From: JAUVKT01 sp942491535
GTDB taxonomy: Bacteria > Bacteroidota > Bacteroidia > Bacteroidales > VadinHA17
Length of the DNA: 64,000 bases
NCBI GenBank assembly: GCA_942491535.1
Contig: CALOBV010000005.1
Coordinates: 1-64,000, forward strand
Direction of reading: 5' to 3'
Both the position numbers and the translations under genes were made by a program. Of the stretch, positions 25,876 through 34,139 are shown piece after piece. Below the pieces are notes generated by a model, which saw nothing but the letters and a program-made list of their open reading frames with translations, did no database searches and had not been told where the DNA came from. Positions within the stretch are counted from its first letter, which is position 1. Each line of letters starts with the position of its first letter.

Positions 25876-26589
25876 ATGAGGATGTTCAGAGTCGCTTTTC
25901 TTTTCATTATAATTACCCTGATATCGAATAATATAGGATGGGCACAGGAAAAAGAGAACCACATCAGCCATGAAATAAAAGCAGGAATAGAAATCCCACT
26001 TCAATATACAATCCAGTACAGCCTGATAACTGGCGATAATTTGTCTTTCAGTTCCCAGTTAGGAATATTAACCTACCCTTATAATGATGCCATACTCTTT
26101 ACTCTCGAATCGTTTGGAGTAGACGAAAAAACTATCAGACTGATAAAAAATGCTTTTCAAATAGGCTTCTTGGTTGATATGGGGGTTAATTACCACTTCA
26201 GGGATAACTATATTGGTACTTACGGACAATGGATTAATCTGACTGCAGCTGATACGCCCATTGATCTGATAGAAAATTATTTTGGTATTGTTTTTCCTAT
26301 CCCTGAATTTATTCCAGGTTTTATTCCCGAAATATCCCTGCAATCAGAACTCTTCCAGGCAGGATTATTATATGGAAGAATATTTCACCTTAAAGAACAC
26401 CCTCACATTGAGATTCATGCCGAAGCAGCAATAAGCAAGAACCTGGCATCAAAGAGCAAATTGAGTTCAGAAAATACTGAAGTAGATTTTATAAATATAG
26501 AAATTGACAAGGCCCTTGATAAAACATACTCCAGGTATGCATACATCCCATCAATTAATATATATTTTGTATATAAATTTGGAAAATGA
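25876..26589 (+). CDS. Exported beta-rich protein of unknown function
   Basis: About 237 residues from MRMFRVAFL, with a signal peptide ending at NNIGWAQ. The mature part alternates short amphipathic strands (IQYSLITGDNLSFSSQLGIL, VDMGVNYHFRDNYIGTYG) and ends INIYFVYKFGK, the aromatic-last pattern of outer-membrane barrels. No family recognised. ATG 25876 is chosen because the signal peptide starts there; an in-frame ATG at 25810 would precede it with charged residues. Downstream are 350 bp of debris-like sequence. Confidence 0.6.
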   Translation: MRMFRVAFLFIIITLISNNIGWAQEKENHISHEIKAGIEIPLQYTIQYSLITGDNLSFSSQLGILTYPYNDAILFTLESFGVDEKTIRLIKNAFQIGFLVDMGVNYHFRDNYIGTYGQWINLTAADTPIDLIENYFGIVFPIPEFIPGFIPEISLQSELFQAGLLYGRIFHLKEHPHIEIHAEAAISKNLASKSKLSSENTEVDFINIEIDKALDKTYSRYAYIPSINIYFVYKFGK

Positions 26590-26946
26590 TATTCTCCGGG
26601 CTATATCCTAAATAATAGTTTATAAGATGAAAAAAAATATTGTTTCTGGTAAATAAAAAACCAAAACAATGAAAATTGAAGAAAGAATAAAGTAAAGATC
26701 AACTGCATATTTTGGTAGGTCCTGGCAATATTTAAGTAAGGCATCTAATAAAAGATTAATTAAAAAGTACTATCTTGAAGAAAGAATCAAGTACTAAACA
26801 AAAAATGGCAGCGGCACTGAATAATGCCTGCTTCCCTCCTTCGCCCAGAGGCTACTGAGAGTAAATTACTACGCAGGCTCGTCCAAAGTACCCGAAAAAG
26901 AGTCGCGCTGACCATTGTGGGTAAATAACAGCACCTTATATTGTCT
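26590..26946. other. Unassigned interval with unusual composition
   Basis: About 357 bp without a recognised gene. Two near-copies of GAAGAAAGAAT(A/C)AAGTA occur near 26677 and 26777. From about 26805 to 26930 the bases become G/C-richer than the surroundings, and the minus strand stays open there for about 40 codons, but without a known motif. It looks like gene or element debris. The AraC gene start follows directly. Confidence 0.4.
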
Positions 26947-27507
26947 ATGAAAATTTATATAAAATACATGGTGAGTCTGCGCTGCAAGTTAATGGTAAAG
27001 GCCGAGCTCGAGAAACTGGGTATACCATATAAAACTATAGATCTTGGCATGATAGAAACTGTTGAAAATATTGATGATGAACAATGGGAGAAACTAAATA
27101 TAAATTTACTTAAGTCGGGACTTAAGTTGCTTGATGACAAAAAAAGCATTTTGATTGAAAAAATAAAAAATGTGATTACAGAAATGATCCATTATTCTGA
27201 TGAATTACCCAATGAAAATTATTCTGATTATATAAGTGATAAATTAGGATATGATTATACATATCTGGCTAATACATTCTCGGAAGTCAAGGGTATTACG
27301 ATACAGCAATTTATTATAATCAACAAAATTGAAAAGGTTAAAGAATTATTATTATACGACGAATTGAATCTTACAGAGATCTCTTACAAGCTAAATTATA
27401 GCAGCGTAGCACATCTATCCAACCAGTTTAAGAAAATCACCGGTCTTACCCCATCATATTATAAGCAATTGAAGAAAAAGCGCATGAAGAACCTTGAGAA
27501 CATGTGA
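26947..27507 (+). CDS. AraC-family transcriptional regulator
   Basis: 186 residues. The C-terminal half is an AraC double helix-turn-helix: YISDKLGYDYTYLANTFSEVKGITIQQFII then LNLTEISYKLNYSSVAHLSNQFKKITGLTPSYYKQL. The N-terminal 80 residues (VKAELEKLGIPYKTIDLGMIE) form the small alpha/beta domain found in a Bacteroidota-specific AraC group lacking a classic sugar-binding cupin. ATG 26947 is used; an upstream in-frame TTG is less likely. Target genes are not evident; the long-leader small gene downstream is one possibility. Confidence 0.85.
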   Translation: MKIYIKYMVSLRCKLMVKAELEKLGIPYKTIDLGMIETVENIDDEQWEKLNINLLKSGLKLLDDKKSILIEKIKNVITEMIHYSDELPNENYSDYISDKLGYDYTYLANTFSEVKGITIQQFIIINKIEKVKELLLYDELNLTEISYKLNYSSVAHLSNQFKKITGLTPSYYKQLKKKRMKNLENM

Positions 27508-27559
27508 TTTGTGTAAGATTTCTTCATTTTTGTGTAATACTTTAAATACTAAATCGCCA

Positions 27560-27567
27560 TACTTTTG
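27560..27567 (+). promoter_or_regulatory. Probable promoter with long 5' leader for the 40-aa basic protein
   Basis: TACTTTTG matches TAnnTTTG. The next coding start on this strand is at 27751, so a transcript from here would carry about 175 nt of leader, pyrimidine-rich in its second half. Such long leaders before small basic RNA-binding-like proteins recall cold-shock type regulation, but this is inference. Confidence 0.4.
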
Positions 27568-27750
27568 CTGGGTAATTAATTATTTGGTCTCAAATAAATT
27601 AAACTGGCGGTTTTCGTCTCTATATTTATCGCATTCTGATAGATCGTCCCAAGGAGTTCTGTAATTTTCATTACTACTCTGCTCCTTACTTTTTTCTTTT
27701 CATGTACTTAATTACGGCTTGTAAAGATTCTAAACTTAAAGAAAAGCATA

Positions 27751-27873
27751 ATGTCAAAAGAAAAAGAAGGAAAAGCAAAATCAAGTAAAAAGCAACCACT
27801 AAAAAACCTTAAGGAAAAGAGAGCTGCAAAAGCAGCTAAGCGCAAAGAAAAAGGTAATATTGGTTCACTCTAA
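27751..27873 (+). CDS. Small lysine/alanine-rich basic protein
   Basis: A 40-residue protein, MSKEKEGKAKSSKKQPLKNL then KEKRAAKAAKRKEKGNIGSL. About 15 of 40 residues are Lys or Arg, alternating with Ala, so it should be disordered and bind nucleic acid or ribosomes. Similar tiny proteins ending in a KEKRAAKxAK-type stretch recur in Bacteroidota genomes as hypothetical proteins. It starts after AAAGAAAAGCATA and is preceded by a 240-bp intergenic region with a good -7 element. Too short to be found by length-based gene calling; supported by composition, start context and recurrence. Confidence 0.7.
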   Translation: MSKEKEGKAKSSKKQPLKNLKEKRAAKAAKRKEKGNIGSL

Positions 27874-28071
27874 TCACAGATTGTCCTTAAATAATGCATT
27901 AAAGCATTCCCTGAATAAATAATCAATATTATTTACTTGTTCTCACCGGGCATATTAAACCAGTATGCTTCGATAAAAGGGAAGATATAAGCTGGGGGAA
28001 TTTCATTGAGTTCACTTATCTGAACTCAGATTGGTATCTCCTGCACTAACTCGACATAATACATAAACACA

Positions 28072-28419
28072 ATGAAAAACTCTGAATTTATCAGGTCAAA
28101 GGCATTTAAAGTAGGAGAGGTCATTGATTATATACCTAATTCAGTAGTGATCAAGTCAGTTATTAAAAGGATAACCGGCAATATTAGTGCGGTTTCGTTT
28201 GATTCAGGAGAGCTTTTGTGTGGTAAATCATTACCCTATGAAACTTTTATCCAGGTGATTGAGGGGAATGCCGAAATTGTAATTGACGATAAATCCATTT
28301 TAGTTAAAACGGGGCAGTCGATAATTATTCCTGCAAATTCCCGCAATACGATTAAAGCAAACGAGAAGTTCAAAATGCTATCCACATTAATAAAGAGCGG
28401 TTATGAAGAAGTAAGTTAA
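28072..28419 (+). CDS. Cupin-domain protein lacking the usual metal histidines
   Basis: 115 residues. The jelly-roll pattern is clear (LPYETFIQVIEGNAEIVIDDKSILVKTGQSIIIPANSRNTIKANEKFKML), with the conserved glycine turns, but the metal-binding HxH and the second-motif His are replaced (SLPYETF and ANSRNTI), so it probably does not hold a metal. Cytosolic. It sits 83 bp upstream of the DUF1611 gene in the same direction and may bind a small ligand for that cluster. Confidence 0.75.
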   Translation: MKNSEFIRSKAFKVGEVIDYIPNSVVIKSVIKRITGNISAVSFDSGELLCGKSLPYETFIQVIEGNAEIVIDDKSILVKTGQSIIIPANSRNTIKANEKFKMLSTLIKSGYEEVS

Positions 28420-28502
28420 AGTACTTTAATTTCTATCCTCTCAATTGAGATTACATACTGAATTTAATATTCAAAAAATAAAATAAACATAAAATAAAAA
28501 TA

Positions 28503-29585
28503 ATGAAAGCAAACGCGTTAGTATATAGTGAAAATGAATTTGGAAAATTAGACGGAAAAGTTGCAAATGGCCTTGCAAGGCACTCAGAAAAATATAATAT
28601 CCTTGGCATAATTGATAGTACAAAGACAGGACTTGATGCAGGAGAATATCTCGATGGGAAAAAAACAGGAATCCCTATTTTCAGGGATATTGATGATGCA
28701 ATTACCAAGTTGAGTCTCCTTCCCGAATATTTTATCTATGGCATCGCTCCTCTTGCTTCATTTCTTGATGACGAACAGAAGAGAATAATATTCAGTGCAA
28801 TGAAAAAAGGAATGAACATTGTAAACGGCCTGCCGGAATTCTTTACCGATAATGAAGAATACGTACAAAAAGCGATTAAATATGGAGTGAAGATCTTTGA
28901 TATAAGGAAGCCACCTATGCGAAAAGATCTTCATATTTTCACAGGCCAAATAAACAAAATCAAAGTTCCGGTTATAACAGTATTTGGAACAGATTGCGCT
29001 GTTGGCAAAAGAACAACCACCGTAAAATTAGTTGATGCCCTCAGAAAAGAAGGATTGAAGGCAGCATTTATTGCCACCGGCCAAACCGGTATTCTCCAGG
29101 GTTCAAAGTATGGTATTGCAGTAGATGTATTAACTTCAGGTTTTGCAACCGGCGAGGTTGAAAATGCGATTCTGGAGGCCTGCGAAAAAGACCATCCGGA
29201 TATTATAGTCGTAGAAGGACAGGGAGCCTTAAGCCATCCTGCTTTTACATCATCCAGCGCTATACTCAGAGGAGCCATGCCCGGCGCAATAATTATACAG
29301 CATCCTCCAAAAAGAGAAAATCATTGCGATTATCCCGAAATTCCTATGCCTACCCTGGAAAGTGAGATCGAACTGATAGAAACATTTTCTAAATCTAAGG
29401 TTATTGCAATCACGATAAACCATGAAGATATGAGCGACGAGGAATTAGACAGAACTATAGTGGAGTATGAATACAAATATGAATTACCAACTACTGACGT
29501 ATTAAAGCACGGTTGTGATAAACTGGTAAAAAAGTTATACGAAGTATTCCCGAAGTTACAAAAACAGGTGATGTGGGTAGTTTAA
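28503..29585 (+). CDS. DUF1611-family ATP-binding protein (DgcN-like)
   Basis: 360 residues. An N-terminal Rossmann-like domain (ANALVYSENEFGKLDGKVAN, YNILGIIDSTKTG) is followed by a P-loop, GTDCAVGKRTT at 162-172, and by VVEGQGALSHPAFTSSSAILRGAMPGAIIIQHPP, the DUF1611 signature. In marine bacteria a DUF1611 member, DgcN, was reported to act on D-glutamate (N-acetylation) ahead of a racemase, DgcA. Here the following gene, overlapping by 13 bp, is also a racemase, though of the alanine-racemase fold. A role in D-amino-acid or D-dipeptide handling is therefore likely, substrate unknown. Full length. Confidence 0.83.
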   Translation: MKANALVYSENEFGKLDGKVANGLARHSEKYNILGIIDSTKTGLDAGEYLDGKKTGIPIFRDIDDAITKLSLLPEYFIYGIAPLASFLDDEQKRIIFSAMKKGMNIVNGLPEFFTDNEEYVQKAIKYGVKIFDIRKPPMRKDLHIFTGQINKIKVPVITVFGTDCAVGKRTTTVKLVDALRKEGLKAAFIATGQTGILQGSKYGIAVDVLTSGFATGEVENAILEACEKDHPDIIVVEGQGALSHPAFTSSSAILRGAMPGAIIIQHPPKRENHCDYPEIPMPTLESEIELIETFSKSKVIAITINHEDMSDEELDRTIVEYEYKYELPTTDVLKHGCDKLVKKLYEVFPKLQKQVMWVV

Positions 29586-31066
29586 GCCCCAGGATAGAGA
29601 TTGATCTGGGTAAAATTGCCCATAACACAAGAACATTAAAGAAACTCTATGGTTCGAAGGGCATCGATATTATTGGAGTTACAAAGGCAGTTTGTGGAGA
29701 TCCTGATATTGCTAATACTTTAGTTAACAGTGGGATAAATATTCTTGCTGATTCAAGGTTAGCTAATATTAAGAGGATGCGCAAAGCAGGCGTTCAGGCC
29801 AAGTTTTTAATGCTGCGTATACCCGGGCTGAGCCAGGCAGAAGAGGTCGTAAAATACACAGATATAAGTCTGAATACTGAGCTTTCTGTGATAAAAAGGC
29901 TTTCAAAATTTGCCATCGAGAACAAATCCATACATAAAATCATCCTGATGCTGGAGATGGGAGATTTACGAGAAGGGATAATGCCTTTTGACCTGGATAG
30001 CACCATTAAGCAGGTTTTGAAACTTGATGGAATTGAACTGGTTGGACTGGGCACAAACCTGGCTTGCTTTGGAGGGATCAAACCCGATAAAGAAAAAATG
30101 GAATATTTGTCTGGAATCGCAGAAGATATAGAAAATAAATTCGGACTGAAGTTATCATATATTTCAGGTGGTAATTCTGCCAATTACAACTGGTTTATTA
30201 CTACAAAAGATACAGGGAGAATCAATAACTTACGAATAGGTGAGTCAATTTACCTGGGGAATGAGACAGTTCATAGAAAGCCAATACCCGGTCTTTTTAC
30301 TGATGCTTTTACACTGGTTGCAGAAGTTATTGAATCAAAAATTAAACCCTCGCTTCCATATGGAGAGGTAGCCCAGGATGCATTCGGCAATGTGCCTGAG
30401 TTTAAGGATCTTGGCTTAATGAATAGAGCTATACTGGATCTGGGCCTACAGGATGTATTGGTTTCCGGTTTAACACCAAGATCGAATATTGATATCCTCG
30501 GGGCAAGCAGCGACCATATTATTGTTAATACAAAGGAAATAGATCTAAATATAGGGAATAGTCTGGAGTTTGATTTAAATTACGGGGCTTTGCTTTCGGC
30601 AATGACATCCCCGTATGTAAACAAAAAAATAAATAATTCTATGGATGCACAGGAATATTGCGAACTGGTTGAACAACAATACCGTAAGCATAAACTACTT
30701 TTACCTACAATAGCAGTGGAAGAAAACAATTCGAAACTAATCAGTTTAAAACAATCAGGATTTAATTTAGTATTCGAACCATCAATAAAAAAAGACTACA
30801 ACTATATGGTCAGAGAGGATATCTTTGATAAGATAGGTCGAATAAGCAAACTTTTAGACAAGCAGGATAAGAAGCTTATAATTCGCTCAGTGTGGAGATC
30901 TTTTGACCATCAAAAGCTATTATGGGAAGATAAGGTTACTTCTTTGCAAAAAGAATATCCGGATAAACAATTAGAAGAAATTAATGGAATTTGTATCATA
31001 TTTCATTGCCCCTGCAATGAAATCCATGCATACAACCGGAGGGGCTGTAGACGCTCTGATATATGA
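29573..31066 (+). CDS. Ornithine-racemase-like PLP enzyme fused to a VanX-type dipeptidase (frameshifted)
   Basis: Residues 1 to about 355 are a fold-III PLP racemase: PRIEIDLGKIAHNTRTL, the PLP lysine Lys38 in IIGVTKAVCGD, then LMLEMGDLREGI, YISGGNSANY and NLRIGESIYLG. The sequence is closest, from memory, to ornithine/alanine-type racemases of the Orr group. From about 365 a second domain starts, with RSVWRSFDHQKLLWEDK, the region holding the substrate-binding Arg of D-Ala-D-Ala dipeptidases. The frame is lost near 30975-31000 and the domain resumes in another frame at 30984-31328. The racemase half is intact, the dipeptidase half is cut. Start is GTG 29573, overlapping the DUF1611 gene. 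No signal peptide. Confidence 0.85.
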   Translation: MGSLSPRIEIDLGKIAHNTRTLKKLYGSKGIDIIGVTKAVCGDPDIANTLVNSGINILADSRLANIKRMRKAGVQAKFLMLRIPGLSQAEEVVKYTDISLNTELSVIKRLSKFAIENKSIHKIILMLEMGDLREGIMPFDLDSTIKQVLKLDGIELVGLGTNLACFGGIKPDKEKMEYLSGIAEDIENKFGLKLSYISGGNSANYNWFITTKDTGRINNLRIGESIYLGNETVHRKPIPGLFTDAFTLVAEVIESKIKPSLPYGEVAQDAFGNVPEFKDLGLMNRAILDLGLQDVLVSGLTPRSNIDILGASSDHIIVNTKEIDLNIGNSLEFDLNYGALLSAMTSPYVNKKINNSMDAQEYCELVEQQYRKHKLLLPTIAVEENNSKLISLKQSGFNLVFEPSIKKDYNYMVREDIFDKIGRISKLLDKQDKKLIIRSVWRSFDHQKLLWEDKVTSLQKEYPDKQLEEINGICIIFHCPCNEIHAYNRRGCRRSDI

Positions 31067-31328
31067 TTTACAATCTGATTCTGTAATGGATTTTGGAACG
31101 AATAAGGGGCTACATATCAACCTGAATGATAAATGCTACCCCTACCATCCTTATATTTCACCAGAGGCCAAGAAAAACAGGAAATTGCTTATTAATTTAT
31201 TTGAAGATGAAGACTTTGTTATGGATATAAAAGAGTACTGGCACTTTGATTATGGAAATGCAAGCTGGGCCCTGGAAAAAGGAGAAAATCATGCTTTTTA
31301 CGGTAACATAGAAACCATAAGAGCTTAG
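30984..31328 (+). pseudogene. C-terminal half of the VanX-like D,D-dipeptidase domain, out of frame
   Basis: 115 residues that complete the peptidase M15D domain begun in the preceding frame. The zinc site is intact: SMHTTGGAVD with His (31029-31031) and Asp (31050-31052) seven residues apart, as in VanX H116/D123, and EYWHFDYG with catalytic Glu (31233-31235) and third ligand His (31242-31244) three apart, as in E181/H184. VanX-type enzymes hydrolyse D-Ala-D-Ala. A one-base change near 30975-31000 would restore a single protein of about 585 residues. Conservation of all ligands suggests the break is recent or a sequence error. Confidence 0.82.
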
Positions 31329-31502
31329 TTTGAACCTTCTTTTTACAGACCCTTAAGCAGGTTGAAGTCTGAAGAGGCTGACTTATTAATCACCGGCACC
31401 ATAGTAGCGGTCAAAATATATAAAAGAAAAACCTATATTTATGATTATTAGTGTTTGAAACATGCAAGCACACAGTGTATTGAATAAATAAGAGGTAAAA
31501 AA

Positions 31503-32570
31503 GTGAGATTAGAAGATTTAGGATATAATGATAAAATTGAAGAATCAAGGATTGAGCAAAAGCTAAGTGTTGATGAGATAGGCAGAATTATTGCAGAACA
31601 TAAGGAAAGATATACTGTAAGAACAGTTGAATCTGAATTTGAAGCTGAGATAACCGGGAATATGAGATTCTCGGCTGCCAGTCGTGAAGATTTCCCGGCA
31701 GTGGGCGATTGGGTTGCAATAACAAATTATGATTCGGATTTTGCGATAATACATAAAATAATCCCCAGGTTCTCAATTCTTAAGCGGCAGGCCGTCGGCC
31801 AGCTGGCAGAAATCCAAATAATAGCCTCAAATATCGATTACGCCTTCCTGGTACAGGCTGCTGACAGGGACTTTAATATCAACAGGCTTGAAAGGTACCT
31901 TACTATTTGTTATTCATCCAATATTAAGCCCATAATTGTAATCAGTAAGACTGATCTTATTAATGAACAGGGTAAAGATGAGATTGTAAACAGGATAAAA
32001 CATCGTATTAATAATGTACCTGTTTTAGCGATAAGTAACGAGACTCAGGATGGATATAAGGACATCAGAGAGATTATTGAAGAAGGCAAGACTTATTGCC
32101 TGCTTGGTTCTTCAGGAGCCGGAAAATCAACCTTAATGAATAATCTCTCAGGAAAGAGCCTGATGAAAACAGGTGCAATCAGTGAGAGCACCAATAAGGG
32201 GCGGCATGTTACAAGCCACAGGGAATTAATTATTCTTGAAAAAGGTGGAATTCTGATAGATAATCCAGGCATGAGAGAAGTAGGAATTGCAGATACAGCA
32301 AAGGGCTTAGAAAGTACATTTGACATTATTGTAAGCCTTTCTCAAAACTGTAAGTATAAGAATTGCACTCATACCGGTGAGACAGGTTGTTCTGTTTTGG
32401 AAGCTCTTGAAAGCGGGGTGATAGACAAGAGTACATACGAAAATTACCTTAGACTGGAAAAAGAGAAAGCACACTTTGAATCATCGGTGGCAGAGAGACG
32501 CAAAAAAGACAAAGAATTTGGGAAAATGGTAAAGAATATCAAGAAGGACATAAATAAGAATAAGTTCTGA
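31503..32570 (+). CDS. rsgA: Ribosome small-subunit-dependent GTPase RsgA
   Basis: 355 residues; a circularly permuted GTPase that checks late 30S maturation. Order: OB-fold (residues 30-90), G4 ISKTDL, G5-like ISNET, then G1 GSSGAGKST at 202-210, G2/switch NKGRHVTSHRELI, G3 DNPGM, and the zinc domain with Cys283, Cys288, His290 and Cys296. Start is GTG 31503; no ATG lies close by in frame. It appears to be on its own transcript, with a 175-bp upstream region. Confidence 0.94.
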   Translation: MRLEDLGYNDKIEESRIEQKLSVDEIGRIIAEHKERYTVRTVESEFEAEITGNMRFSAASREDFPAVGDWVAITNYDSDFAIIHKIIPRFSILKRQAVGQLAEIQIIASNIDYAFLVQAADRDFNINRLERYLTICYSSNIKPIIVISKTDLINEQGKDEIVNRIKHRINNVPVLAISNETQDGYKDIREIIEEGKTYCLLGSSGAGKSTLMNNLSGKSLMKTGAISESTNKGRHVTSHRELIILEKGGILIDNPGMREVGIADTAKGLESTFDIIVSLSQNCKYKNCTHTGETGCSVLEALESGVIDKSTYENYLRLEKEKAHFESSVAERRKKDKEFGKMVKNIKKDINKNKF

Positions 32571-32726
32571 TTGTAAATGTATTTTGAAGTAGCAGGAAAA
32601 AATCCTTGAACTTTAAACCATATTAAGGTAATAATGTTTAGTGTATATATTCCTGGGGTGAGATATTACAGAGCTTTGCTTCTCTTTGCCTTCCGGGGCA
32701 GGAAGAAAAACAGAATAAACCAATTT

Positions 32727-33515
32727 ATGAATAAGACCTTATATTTTTACCTGACAATATGTTTCTTTATTCCGCAAATATTATTTGCCCAGGAAAAAAT
32801 TCCTGACTTAGTTACAGACAGACCAGACCAGACTGAATCATCCACCACAGTACCACTAAAATACTTCCAGCTTGAGACCGGCTTTTTTATGGAGATAAAT
32901 GACAGGGGTCTATTCAGGGAGGAAGCATTTGCTTATAACACCAGTTTGCTTCGCTATGGCCTCCTGGAAAACTTAGAACTTAGACTGGGTATTGAATATC
33001 TTGGTGAAAGGACAAAAACTCATATTTCTGATTCTTCTTACTCTATTTCAGGATTTAGTCCGCTATACACAGGGTTTAAGTTAAAAATTGAAGAGGAAAA
33101 TGGATGGAAGCCCGAGATTGCTTTCCTGGGAGGCCTTGTTCTGCCTTTTACTGCGGGTAATGATTTCAGGCCTGAATATACTGCAGCAAATATTCGATTT
33201 TCATTTTCTCATACTCTTTCAGACAGGATTTCCCTTGGATATAACCTGGGAGCAGAATGGGATGGAGATTCGGCTATTCCGGGATACTTTTACTCACTTG
33301 CACTTGGGGTAGGATTGTCTGACAGGCTGGGAGCATTCGGCGAAAGTTATGGATTATTAAAGGAAAACGGATATAAGGAACATATGCTTGATGCCGGATT
33401 TACCTATTTACTTTCACAAAACTTTCAGCTTGATATATCAGGAGGGATCGGGCTTAATGAAAATGCCTCTGATTATTTTATAAGTTTCGGATTCAGTTAC
33501 AGGATACCAAAATAG
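32727..33515 (+). CDS. Outer-membrane transporter-like barrel protein
   Basis: About 262 residues from MNKTLYFYLTICFF with a signal peptide ending at LFAQ. The mature start LVTDRPDQTESSTTVPLKYFQLETGF and the repeated strand-turn pattern match the 'transporter' family related to PF13557 (MetA-pathway of phenol degradation). It ends FISFGFSYRIPK. The role of this family is uncertain; an outer-membrane channel is assumed. The in-frame ATG 93 bp upstream would put a cationic tail before the signal peptide, so 32727 is preferred. Ends 5 bp from the convergent uracil-DNA glycosylase gene. Confidence 0.75.
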   Translation: MNKTLYFYLTICFFIPQILFAQEKIPDLVTDRPDQTESSTTVPLKYFQLETGFFMEINDRGLFREEAFAYNTSLLRYGLLENLELRLGIEYLGERTKTHISDSSYSISGFSPLYTGFKLKIEEENGWKPEIAFLGGLVLPFTAGNDFRPEYTAANIRFSFSHTLSDRISLGYNLGAEWDGDSAIPGYFYSLALGVGLSDRLGAFGESYGLLKENGYKEHMLDAGFTYLLSQNFQLDISGGIGLNENASDYFISFGFSYRIPK

Positions 33516-33519
33516 TATA

Positions 33520-34098
33520 TTAATAGTTTGGAGAATAATGATCGGGATTAACAAGCTCCCTGTATTTTGTAATTACCAGTTTATAGTCTTCCCATGTATC
33601 TCTTTTCAGAGCCGGGTTCCTTAATAAGGCAGAAGGATGGTATACAGGCATAACAAGGCGGCTCTCCCAATCGATCCATTTACCACGCAATTGCGTTATC
33701 TTCAGACTATTGTCATTAAACAATCTCTTTAGCGCTGTCGACCCCAGGGGAATAATAATACGAGGATTTACAAGTGCAATCTGCTCAAAAAGGTAATTAA
33801 TACAGGCATTTACTTCATCCTCGCTGGGGATTCTGTTTCCTGGTGGCCTGCATCGTATAATATTACTCATAAACACATGCTCACTCCGCGTAAAACCAGA
33901 TGCAGCAAGAATCTTATCAAGCAGCTGGCCCGACTTACCAACAAAGGGTCTTCCGGTGCGATCTTCATCAAAACCTGGTGCTTCACCTATAAGCATAATT
34001 TCAGCATTTGGATTACCCTCACCCCATACAGCATGATTCCTTGTTTTATGTAATTCACAGGCCGTACAGTTGAGTATTCTATTCTTCAAAGATTTCAT
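33520..34098 (-). CDS. Uracil-DNA glycosylase, family 4 (Fe-S)
   Basis: 192 residues. Removes uracil from DNA. The four cluster cysteines, Cys11, Cys14, Cys83 and Cys99, sit at the spacing of the Thermus family-4 enzyme. Motif 1 is GEAPGFDEDRTGRPFVGKSGQLLD and motif 2 HPSALLR. It lies 41 bp downstream of the lipid-kinase gene on the same strand; no functional link with lipid metabolism is apparent. Confidence 0.92.
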   Translation of the reverse strand: MKSLKNRILNCTACELHKTRNHAVWGEGNPNAEIMLIGEAPGFDEDRTGRPFVGKSGQLLDKILAASGFTRSEHVFMSNIIRCRPPGNRIPSEDEVNACINYLFEQIALVNPRIIIPLGSTALKRLFNDNSLKITQLRGKWIDWESRLVMPVYHPSALLRNPALKRDTWEDYKLVITKYRELVNPDHYSPNY

Positions 34099-34139
34099 AA
34101 GATTGGATTTTCAATTTATACTCAGAGCCTATTATCACA

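Noticed and set aside
28503..29585. Treating the DUF1611 gene as a simple NAD-dependent epimerase
   Set aside because: The P-loop GTDCAVGKRTT and the DUF1611 signature argue for the ATP-binding family instead.
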